A DNA stretch of 5,457 nucleotides from Planctomycetaceae bacterium. Lineage in GTDB: Bacteria > Planctomycetota > Planctomycetia > Pirellulales > Thermoguttaceae. The notes under the pieces were generated by a model that was not told the DNA's origin, searched no databases, and saw only the letters and a list, made by a program, of their open reading frames with translations. Positions within the stretch are counted from its first letter, which is position 1. Each line of letters begins with the position of its first letter. Position numbers and translations under genes: made by a program. Where the stretch lies: the NCBI GenBank assembly GCA_031283825.1, contig JAITAZ010000323.1:1-5457 (forward strand), given 5' to 3'. Shown here piece by piece: positions 1-5,374 of the stretch.

Positions 1-107
1 TTCCTGTCAAATTAGTTTTTAGAAGTTGCCAATAGAAAATGTTATGTCAAAATCTACGTCATCAAAAATATCGCCCATAAAAATTTTTAACAAATAGTTA
101 CAAAAAA

Positions 108-1112
108 ATGAACAATCAATCAGAAATAATTATTTACCAAACCGAAGACGGTCATACTAAAATTGACGTCCGAATGGAAAACGAAACCGTTTGGTTGTCG
201 CTAGACAAAATGGCAGAACTATTTCAACGCGATAAATCAACCGTTTCTCGTCATATCAAAAACGTTTTTGAAGAAGGCGAACTTGATCAAAATTCAACTG
301 TTGCAAATTTTGCAACAGTTCAAACGGAAGGAAATCGCCAAGTAGAAAGATTTATAGAATACTATAATCTCGACGTTATAATTTCAGTCGGTTATCGTGT
401 TAAGTCGTTGCGAGGAACGCAATTTCGGCGTTGGGCTGGCAGCGTGTTGAAGGAATACATTATCAAAGGTTTCGCGATGAACGACGACTTGCTCAAACGC
501 GCCGGCGGAGGTAATTATTGGCGCGAGTTGTTAGAACGTATTCGCGATATTCGTTCTTCGGAAAAAGTATTTTATCGTCAGATTCTTGATTTATACGCAA
601 CAAGTGTAGATTACGATCCGCGATCTGCCGAGTCTCAACAGTTTTTCAAAATTGTGCAAAACAAAATCCATTATGCGGCACATGGACACACGGCGGCGGA
701 AATTATTGCAGAACGCGCCAACGCCGAATTGCCTTTTATGGGAATGGTTGCATTTGAAGGAAAAAAACCAACAAAAAACGATATAGCCATTGCGAAAAAC
801 TATCTTGACGAAACGGAACTTGCGATGCTTAATCGTATGGTTTCGGCGTTTTTCGATTTGGCGGAACTTCGCGCAATGCAACGAGTTCCGATGTACATGA
901 AAGATTGGCTCGCCGAACTCGACGATTTCGCCCAACGTTACGGCAAAGGAATTTTGACCGACAGCGGCAAAATAAGTCATAAAACCGCGTTGCAAAAAGC
1001 AGAGCAAGAATACGAAAAATACCGCCAAAAAACAATCAACGAACTCACACAAGTAGAACGCGACTTCTTGGAAACTATAAAACAAACTCAAAAAAAATTA
1101 GAAAAGAAATAA
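108..1112 (+). CDS. RhuM family protein (putative DNA-binding accessory protein)
   Basis: The 334-residue product is recognised as RhuM family (Pfam Virulence_RhuM), a group named after rhuM of Salmonella pathogenicity island 3. Its biochemical activity is not established. Residues about 29-59 (WLSLDKMAELF, then RDKSTVSRHIKNVF) read as a helix-turn-helix. Residues 85-124 carry the family hallmark YYNLDVIISVGYRVKS, RGTQFRRWA and LKEYIIKGFAMND. Residues 187-212 (IHYAAHGHTAAEIIAERAN) and 278-300 (YGKGILTDSGKISHKTA) are the typical C-terminal blocks. The last 35 residues are Lys/Glu/Gln-rich and probably helical. The length matches full-length members, so nothing appears truncated. ATG at 108 is the only plausible start, because an in-frame stop lies at 78-80; the bases just before it are A-rich with no Shine-Dalgarno. 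Such genes often sit inside type I restriction-modification loci or mobile islands. No such partner is seen here, so this copy looks orphaned within the window. Family assignment is firm; DNA binding is inferred. Confidence 0.92.
   Translation: MNNQSEIIIYQTEDGHTKIDVRMENETVWLSLDKMAELFQRDKSTVSRHIKNVFEEGELDQNSTVANFATVQTEGNRQVERFIEYYNLDVIISVGYRVKSLRGTQFRRWAGSVLKEYIIKGFAMNDDLLKRAGGGNYWRELLERIRDIRSSEKVFYRQILDLYATSVDYDPRSAESQQFFKIVQNKIHYAAHGHTAAEIIAERANAELPFMGMVAFEGKKPTKNDIAIAKNYLDETELAMLNRMVSAFFDLAELRAMQRVPMYMKDWLAELDDFAQRYGKGILTDSGKISHKTALQKAEQEYEKYRQKTINELTQVERDFLETIKQTQKKLEKK
296..320. repeat. 25-bp palindrome inside the RhuM gene
   Basis: AACTGTTGCAAA (296-307) and TTTGCAACAGTT (309-320) are perfect 12-base inverted arms around a single base. 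The stretch encodes STVANFATVQ just after the helix-turn-helix. It may be a by-product of the two similar peptides TVA and ATV, or a hairpin or operator within the gene. Confidence 0.7.
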
Positions 1113-1117
1113 AAATC

Positions 1118-1138
1118 ATGGACAAAAATAATTGGTAA
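1118..1138 (+). pseudogene. Possible 5' stub of a gene downstream of the RhuM gene
   Basis: Six codons (MDKNNW) start five bases after the RhuM stop codon, the spacing expected for a second gene of an operon. The stop TAA at 1136-1138 lies in the first bases of the inverted-repeat terminus of the adjacent element. If the element from 1136 to 1375 is removed leaving one TA, the frame continues as MDKNNWYILFNPATSRS and stops at 1422-1424, inside the AGGGAC block. This would fit a gene broken by insertions, but the frame is short enough to be open by chance. No family is recognised. Confidence 0.2.
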
Positions 1139-1376
1139 TATATCAGTGGAATATGTGTTTTCTAAATTATTATTGTCAAGACAAAAAATGACGAACCTTA
1201 TTTCTCCAACGAAACAACATTAGTAGCCAAAGAATGCACCACACGCCAACCTTATTACCTTATTAAAAAACAAACCGCTGATAATTAAGATTGTTTTGTC
1301 AGGAAAAAATAAGGTAAAAATAAGGTTGTCAAAAATAAACCTAAAATCGTTAAAAAATATTCCGCTGGTATATTAC
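1135..1376. repeat. Inverted-repeat-bounded element (MITE-like or structured RNA)
   Basis: The left end (1135-1154, GTAATATATCAGTGGAATAT) is the reverse complement of 1357-1376 at 18 of 20 positions. Both differences put T on the left arm opposite G on the right arm, so a + strand transcript could pair all 20 positions with two G-U wobbles. The interior has no credible coding frame and contains a second layer of inverted repeats built on ACCTTATT. The ends are compatible with a TA target duplication (TA at 1136-1137 and 1374-1375), but inverted ends give that automatically. A short non-autonomous transposable element or a structured RNA are the two readings. No transposase is in the window. 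Confidence 0.5.
1189..1331. repeat. Internal ACCTTATT repeats with two competing stems
   Basis: ACCTTATT occurs at 1195-1202, 1249-1256 and 1257-1264, and its complement AATAAGGT at 1308-1315 and 1319-1326. The segment 1189-1203 can pair with 1318-1331 (14 bp with G1193 bulged). The segment 1247-1264 can pair with 1308-1328 (18 bp with a three-base bulge). The two stems share the same 3' arm and so exclude each other. Read directly from the sequence; any function is unknown. Confidence 0.55.
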
Positions 1377-1401
1377 ATTTTATTTAATCCTGCAACCAGT
1401 C

Positions 1402-1558
1402 GTAGTTTTTTTAAGGGACGATAGGGACATTAGGGACAGAAGGGACGTTTTGGTTAAATCTAATTTAACAGACTCAAGAACAATATCTTTGAGTCTTTAA
1501 TTTCCGATTTTAAACAACGACGTCCCTAAAGTCCCTTCTGTCCCTAAAAAATTTCTAC
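1402..1558. repeat. Inverted block of 9-bp-period AGGGAC repeats
   Basis: AGGGAC starts at 1414, 1423, 1432 and 1441, exactly 9 bases apart. The complement GTCCCT starts at 1522, 1531 and 1540, also exactly 9 apart. The two arrays can pair in several sliding registers; the longest perfect match is 17 bases, TTAGGGACAGAAGGGAC at 1430-1446. The outer ends GTAG-TTTTTT (1402-1411) and AAAAAA-TTT-CTAC (1546-1558) match as well, and an inner hairpin pairs GACTCAA (1471-1477) with TTGAGTC (1489-1495). The whole block is a nested palindrome of about 157 bp without a coding frame. It resembles an extragenic palindromic repeat but I do not recognise a named family. Confidence 0.7.
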
Positions 1559-1565
1559 TGATATA

Positions 1566-1593
1566 TTATAAAAATTCAAATGAATTTTTATAA
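1566..1593. repeat. Perfect 13-bp-arm palindrome downstream of nrdJ
   Basis: TTATAAAAATTCA (1566-1578) and TGAATTTTTATAA (1581-1593) are exact reverse complements separated by two bases. It lies 35 bases past the nrdJ stop codon and overlaps a copy of the TAATATATCAG motif (1554-1568). It could act as an AT-rich bidirectional transcription stop between the convergent genes. It has neither a GC-rich stem nor a following T-run, so it is not a classical intrinsic terminator. Confidence 0.6.
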
Positions 1594-1628
1594 CTGCTCA
1601 TAGTAAATTCTATTTCTCGACTCTTTTC

Positions 1629-4600
1629 TCAGCTGCATCCCATGCTTTTTCCGCAGTTATGACATAAATAACAATTGCCGCTTCTCACGCTTATTGCTCC
1701 GCACGCGTCGCATAATGGGGCATCGCTCTGGAACGATGCGTATTGCTCCTCCGCAGTTAAAAAATTAACGCCAGAACCAACAACCGCATTACTCGCCGAC
1801 ATTACATTGCTCGCCGAAATCGCACTCGCCGCTGTCGCTGCACCGCCAACCGCTACCGTCGCATTCACTAATGCCTTTGTAAGATGAGGAGAAATCCGAT
1901 TCGTCGTTGACGAAGTTTGCATCGACGCTATCGGTGGAATCGCTAACGCCGACACTTGCTGCCCAGAAACATGTTGAGAAAACCTCGCTTGAACAACCGA
2001 CGTCAACTCCGACCTCGCATCAGACTTGCCCGAAACTCCACAACGCCGCTCACGAACATTGTCCTCAGACGATAACCCCAAATCAACCGACGAAACATAA
2101 TTTAACCCCCGTCCCAATTTACTATCCCGCTCACCATAACCCGATAAATTCTCCACCGAATTATTAACTACATCTTTCACATTATTTACATTATTCACGC
2201 TATTAACATTATTAACATTATTAACATTATTAACGCTACTCGCATTATTCACGCTATTAACATTATTCACACTATTAACGCTACTCGCATTATTAACTCC
2301 ACCGCCCTTAACCGAATTGGCATAAATCTGAACATGATGATTTTGATAATCCCGATTGTGATTATGATTGTGATTGTGATCCGAATTTTGATTCTGCGGG
2401 TCCTGTTGAACCGACGGCATCTCCGGCAAAAATGTTCGACCAAGCCAGCGGAAAATATAATCAACCAGACTCTTCGCTATCGGAATATCTGGATTCTTTG
2501 TCATTCCCATCGGCTCAAATCTCGTATGCGAAAATTTCTCAACATAAACATTCAACGGAACGCCATATTGAAGACTCATCGAAATCGCCGTCCCAAAACA
2601 ATCCATCAAACCGCCAATCGTACTGCCCTCTTTCGCCATCGTAATAAACAACTCGCCAACTCGACCATCAGGATAAAGTCCAACCGTAATGTATCCCTCA
2701 TGCCCCGACACATTAAATTTATGCGTGATCGATTGCCGCGTGTCAGGCAACCTCTCACGCCTCGGACCCGAAACAATCCGCTTTTTCTTTCGCGAATCAA
2801 CCAACAGACTCGACTCCGAATCCATCGTCGAATCCGCCGCCGCCTCCGACTCTTTCGCCTTTGAACTCTCGCTCGAAGTCGATAACGGTTGCGCGCCCTT
2901 CGAACCATCGCGATAAACCGCAATCGCCTTCAATCCTAACTCCCAACCCAACATGTAAGCGTCGGCAATATCTTTAACCGTCGCTGAATTCGGCATGTTT
3001 ACAGTCTTTGAAATCGCGCCGGAAATAAAAGGTTGCGCCGCCGCCATCATTCTCACATGAGCCTCCCACGAAATACATCTGTCCGACCCTGGCGACGGAA
3101 ACGCACAATCAAACACCGGCAAATGCGCCTCCAACAAATGAGGCGTGCCATTCATCGATCCCTTGTCCTCAATGTATTGAACAATCTCGTCAACTTGCTC
3201 GCCGCTATAACCTAACGTCCGCAACGCAAGAGGAACAGTTCGATTGACAATCTTCAAATTTCCGCCGCCCGCAAGTTGCTTAAACTTTACAATTGCAATG
3301 TCCGGCTCAATTCCTGTCGTGTCGCAATCCATCATGAAACTAATCGTTCCCGTCGGCGCAAGCACCGTCGTTTGAGCATTGCGAAACCCGACCCGACTTC
3401 CGGCATTGCGAACTTCATCCCACAAAATTTGAGCGCGCTTTTTCAGATAATTCGGCGCGCCAGAAATATTATTTACCTCGTTCCAATGCATGTCGATTAC
3501 TTTCAACATCGACTCGCGATTCAAATTGAAAGCGTCAAACGTGCCGACAATTCCAGCAAGTTCCGCGCTTGTTTTATACGCCGCACCCGTCATCAGAGCT
3601 GTAATCGCACTGCATAAACCTCGCGATTCGTCCGAATCATAGGGCAAACCAAGACTCATTATCAAACTGCCAAGATTCGAATAACCTAAACCAATCGCCC
3701 TAAATTTATGACTATTCTCCGCGATTTTTTTAATCGGATAACTCGCACGGTCAACAATAATTTCCTGCGCGATAAAAAAGATTCGACACGCTTGAATAAA
3801 TCGTTCAGCTTCAAACGTGCCGTCGTCGTTGCGGAATTTCATCAAGTTGATACTAGCAAGATTACATGCCGTGTCGTCTAAACTCATGTACTCGCTGCAC
3901 GGATTCGACGCATTTATACGACCGGAATTCGGCGTCGTGTGCCAGTTGTTTATTATCGTGTCAAACTGAACTCCCGGATCGCCGCACGCCCACGCCGTAC
4001 TCGCGATTTTGTCAAACACGTCGCGAGCCGGATACTCCAAACCTTTTTGATTCGGATTCGTTACCCATCGCGTTGACCAAATCTCATTCGCCTTGACCGC
4101 TTTCATAAAATCGTCCGTCAATCGAACCGAAAGATTCGCATTCTGGAACAACACCGAAGAATACGCGTCTTCGTAAGACAATCCATGTTCCATTAGAATT
4201 TTCGCTTTTTTCTCCTCGCGAAATTTACAATCGATAAAGTCCATTATGTCGGGATGAGTAACTTTTAGAGATTGCATTTTTGCGGCGCGGCGAGTTTTTC
4301 CTCCGCTTTTAACGACTGCCGCGATTTGGTCGTAAACTCGCATGAAAGATAGAGGTCCCGAAGGTTTTCCTCCTCCGGTGAGTTTTTCGGTGCTTGAACG
4401 AATCGTAGATAAATCTGTTCCTGTTCCGCTGCCGAATTTGAATAACATTGCTTCGCTTCGAGCTAAGTCCATGATCGCTTCCATGTTGTCCTCGACGCTC
4501 TGAATGAAACACGCGGACGCTTGAGGATATTGATAAGGATTTTCGGGTTGTGTTGCTTCACCTTTTTTTTCGTCCCAGTGCCAAGTGCATTTTGCGCCTT

Positions 4601-5093
4601 TGATTCCGTATTGAGAATAAAGTCCGACATTAAACCAAACGGGAGAATTAAACGAACCATATTGATTTAACAACAACCAAGTGAGTTCGCGATAATAAGT
4701 TTCGGCTTCCGCCGCAGTGGAGAAATATTTGTCAGCGAGTCCCCAGTCGGCGATAGTTCGGCTAACGCGATGTATAAGCTGACGAATACTTTTTTCGCGA
4801 TTTGGAGTATCGGGTTCGCCGTAAAAATATTTACTCGCGACAACATTGACAGACAATTGACTCCAAGTATCAGGAAATTCGCAATCATCTTGTTCGAAAA
4901 ACACCGAGCCGGTATCGCTTTTTATTGTTGCCGTTCTTTTTGCCCAATTGACCGATTCAAACGGGTCAGAAATATTATCTGGACAAAAAAACGACTCAAC
5001 TTTAAGACCGACAAAATTATTTTCCGTCAATCTATTAACGGAATCATTCATTATGCCGCCATTTGACGCGGACGTATTTAGCAAAGTATCCAT
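1629..5093 (-). CDS. nrdJ: Adenosylcobalamin-dependent (class II) ribonucleotide reductase
   Basis: This 1154-residue cytoplasmic enzyme reduces ribonucleotides to deoxyribonucleotides, using adenosylcobalamin to generate the thiyl radical, so it needs neither oxygen nor an NrdB partner. The catalytic core spans residues 28-730. NPCSE at 397-401 gives the radical cysteine C399 with N397 and E401. C195 (ASACFIQ) and C410 (TACNLASINL) form the expected redox pair, with C399 to C410 spaced by 11 as in known class II enzymes. PTGTIS at 580-585 is the substrate phosphate loop. GGGKPSGPLSFMRVYDQIA and GGKTRRAAKM (240-273) are family signatures. No N-terminal ATP-cone is seen. A TSCPD domain lies at about 783-890. 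The C-terminus is a cysteine-rich zinc ribbon (C1128, C1131, C1141, C1144, C1147) ending in SMGCS, where C1153 could be the re-reducing thiol. The linker at about 891-1127 is unusually long and low in complexity. The core is uninterrupted, with no intein. The ATG at 5093 is taken as the start; Met15 (ATG at 5051-5049, preceded by GGCGG) is an alternative, since conservation begins near residue 28. Confidence 0.96.
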   Translation of the reverse strand: MDTLLNTSASNGGIMNDSVNRLTENNFVGLKVESFFCPDNISDPFESVNWAKRTATIKSDTGSVFFEQDDCEFPDTWSQLSVNVVASKYFYGEPDTPNREKSIRQLIHRVSRTIADWGLADKYFSTAAEAETYYRELTWLLLNQYGSFNSPVWFNVGLYSQYGIKGAKCTWHWDEKKGEATQPENPYQYPQASACFIQSVEDNMEAIMDLARSEAMLFKFGSGTGTDLSTIRSSTEKLTGGGKPSGPLSFMRVYDQIAAVVKSGGKTRRAAKMQSLKVTHPDIMDFIDCKFREEKKAKILMEHGLSYEDAYSSVLFQNANLSVRLTDDFMKAVKANEIWSTRWVTNPNQKGLEYPARDVFDKIASTAWACGDPGVQFDTIINNWHTTPNSGRINASNPCSEYMSLDDTACNLASINLMKFRNDDGTFEAERFIQACRIFFIAQEIIVDRASYPIKKIAENSHKFRAIGLGYSNLGSLIMSLGLPYDSDESRGLCSAITALMTGAAYKTSAELAGIVGTFDAFNLNRESMLKVIDMHWNEVNNISGAPNYLKKRAQILWDEVRNAGSRVGFRNAQTTVLAPTGTISFMMDCDTTGIEPDIAIVKFKQLAGGGNLKIVNRTVPLALRTLGYSGEQVDEIVQYIEDKGSMNGTPHLLEAHLPVFDCAFPSPGSDRCISWEAHVRMMAAAQPFISGAISKTVNMPNSATVKDIADAYMLGWELGLKAIAVYRDGSKGAQPLSTSSESSKAKESEAAADSTMDSESSLLVDSRKKKRIVSGPRRERLPDTRQSITHKFNVSGHEGYITVGLYPDGRVGELFITMAKEGSTIGGLMDCFGTAISMSLQYGVPLNVYVEKFSHTRFEPMGMTKNPDIPIAKSLVDYIFRWLGRTFLPEMPSVQQDPQNQNSDHNHNHNHNRDYQNHHVQIYANSVKGGGVNNASSVNSVNNVNSVNNASSVNNVNNVNNVNSVNNVNNVKDVVNNSVENLSGYGERDSKLGRGLNYVSSVDLGLSSEDNVRERRCGVSGKSDARSELTSVVQARFSQHVSGQQVSALAIPPIASMQTSSTTNRISPHLTKALVNATVAVGGAATAASAISASNVMSASNAVVGSGVNFLTAEEQYASFQSDAPLCDACGAISVRSGNCYLCHNCGKSMGCS
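2154..2297 (-). repeat. 9-bp coding minisatellite (Asn-Asn-Val/Ser) in nrdJ
   Basis: This part of nrdJ encodes residues 933-980, almost entirely Asn, Val and Ser in three-residue units (NNV, NSV, NASS). At DNA level the unit is a 9-bp repeat such as ATTAACATT on the + strand. A 21-base copy is repeated exactly at 2229-2249 and 2274-2294, 45 bases (five units) apart. The multiple of nine keeps the reading frame, so copy-number changes would be tolerated. It lies between the TSCPD domain and the C-terminal zinc ribbon and probably forms a flexible linker. Confidence 0.85.
2352..2378 (-). repeat. His-Asn repeat in the NrdJ linker
   Basis: Residues 906-914 read HNHNHNHNR, encoded by a 6-bp repeat (GATTGT/GATTAT on the + strand), followed by more His and Asn to residue 920. 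It begins the expanded linker after the TSCPD domain. Alternating His-Asn runs can bind divalent metals in engineered tags, but there is no evidence for that role here; it may be only another simple-repeat expansion. Confidence 0.75.
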
Positions 5094-5101
5094 ACTAAAA
5101 A

Positions 5102-5119
5102 AGAGTGGTTAGAGTGGTT
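5102..5119. repeat. 9-bp tandem repeat just upstream of nrdJ start
   Basis: AGAGTGGTT occurs twice in direct tandem (5102-5110 and 5111-5119). In the nrdJ mRNA this reads AACCACTCT twice, ending about eight bases before the ATG, the place where a ribosome binding site would be. No Shine-Dalgarno is present, so initiation of nrdJ must rely on another signal, or the true start is Met15. Confidence 0.6.
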
Positions 5120-5139
5120 GAAAAAAATAAAGTTAAATA

Positions 5140-5169
5140 ATTAATCTGGTTCGTTGCTGTGATTGTGAA
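5140..5169 (-). promoter_or_regulatory. Weak candidate promoter for nrdJ
   Basis: On the - strand TTCACA (5169-5164) is followed after 18 bases by ATTAAT (5145-5140), about 47 bases before the start codon. The match to sigma-70 hexamers is partial and the region is AT-rich, so this is only a candidate. No NrdR box pair was recognised nearby. Confidence 0.2.
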
Positions 5170-5177
5170 AAGTCCGT

Positions 5178-5199
5178 GTAATATTCGGGTAATATCCGG
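5178..5199. repeat. 11-bp direct repeat GTAATATYCGG upstream of nrdJ
   Basis: GTAATATTCGG (5178-5188) is followed directly by GTAATATCCGG (5189-5199). The second copy continues as CGGA, so that GTAATATCCGGCGGA (5189-5203) matches the intergenic element end GTAATATACCAGCGGA (complement of 1361-1376) with one missing base and one substitution. It may therefore be a diverged relative of that motif, or a regulatory direct repeat. Confidence 0.5.
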
Positions 5200-5211
5200 C
5201 GGATAATTTCT

Positions 5212-5255
5212 GATCGGCTAGGCGATGTTTCGGTTGAAACGTTGCCAAGCGGATC
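5212..5255. other. 44-nt hairpin upstream of nrdJ
   Basis: The arms 5212-5231 and 5236-5255 enclose a GGTT loop. As + strand RNA, 18 of 20 positions pair, including two G-U pairs, with two single mismatches (5216/5251 and 5220/5247). As - strand RNA two further A-C mismatches appear, so the structure favours the + strand or acts as DNA. GGATAAT (5201-5207) could add an outer stem with ATTATCT (5264-5270), which is itself tandemly repeated at 5271-5277. There is no T-run on either side, so it is not an intrinsic terminator. Confidence 0.55.
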
Positions 5256-5340
5256 GAGCGTTGATTATCTATTATCTTATTGAATAATTACATTGATTCA
5301 GACATAAATCAAGCATGAACGGTTTTAATCTGTGTACAAA

Positions 5341-5374
5341 GAGACAATCACTACATATAGTAGTATATTGTCTC
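5341..5374. other. 34-nt hairpin near the right edge
   Basis: GAGACAAT (5341-5348) pairs with ATTGTCTC (5367-5374), and inside it ACTAC (5350-5354) pairs with GTAGT (5360-5364) around the loop ATATA. On the - strand it is followed by TTTGT, so it could end a gene lying beyond the right edge. An operator palindrome is equally possible. Confidence 0.45.

Larger units (their letters stand above)
1113..1628. other. Convergent intergenic region with clustered repeats
   Basis: This gap separates the 3' ends of the RhuM gene and nrdJ. No open frame with coding character was seen on either strand. It is occupied almost wholly by inverted and direct repeats, listed separately. Copies of one motif, consensus TAATATATCAGYGGAA, occur at 1136-1151 (forward), 1273-1287 (inverted, diverged), 1360-1375 (inverted) and 1554-1568 (inverted). 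No convincing GC-rich hairpin followed by a T-run was found for either gene. Confidence 0.75.

Noticed and set aside
29..88. 19-codon - strand frame MGDIFDDVDFDITFSIGNF, divergent from the RhuM gene
   Set aside because: Too short to distinguish from chance and no recognised family.
591..1091. 166-codon - strand open frame opposite the RhuM gene
   Set aside because: Cys/Phe-rich composition without recognisable domains, fully antisense to a well-recognised gene.
1402..1558. CRISPR array, suggested by regularly spaced repeats
   Set aside because: Repeat unit is only six bases with three-base spacers, and the two arrays are inverted relative to each other; no cas genes.
2334..2864. 176-codon + strand open frame starting with a hydrophobic Ile/Val-rich stretch
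   Set aside because: It lies antisense to nrdJ; the hydrophobic start is just the complement of the His-Asn repeat, and the rest is Arg-rich shadow sequence without family resemblance.
1629..5093. Intein in NrdJ, as its length exceeds the family norm
   Set aside because: The core from residue 28 to 730 is collinear with the family through all active-site motifs; extra length is confined to the linker before the zinc ribbon, and no intein motifs were seen.
5094..5300. Cobalamin riboswitch upstream of nrdJ
   Set aside because: The B12 box and conserved core sequences were not found on the nrdJ strand, and the hairpin pairs better on the opposite strand. A covariance search would settle it.
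5349..5364. NrdR box (16-bp palindrome near a reductase gene)
   Set aside because: The palindrome here is odd-centred, does not match the ACACNATATATNGTGT-type consensus well, lacks a second box at the usual spacing and is far from the start codon.
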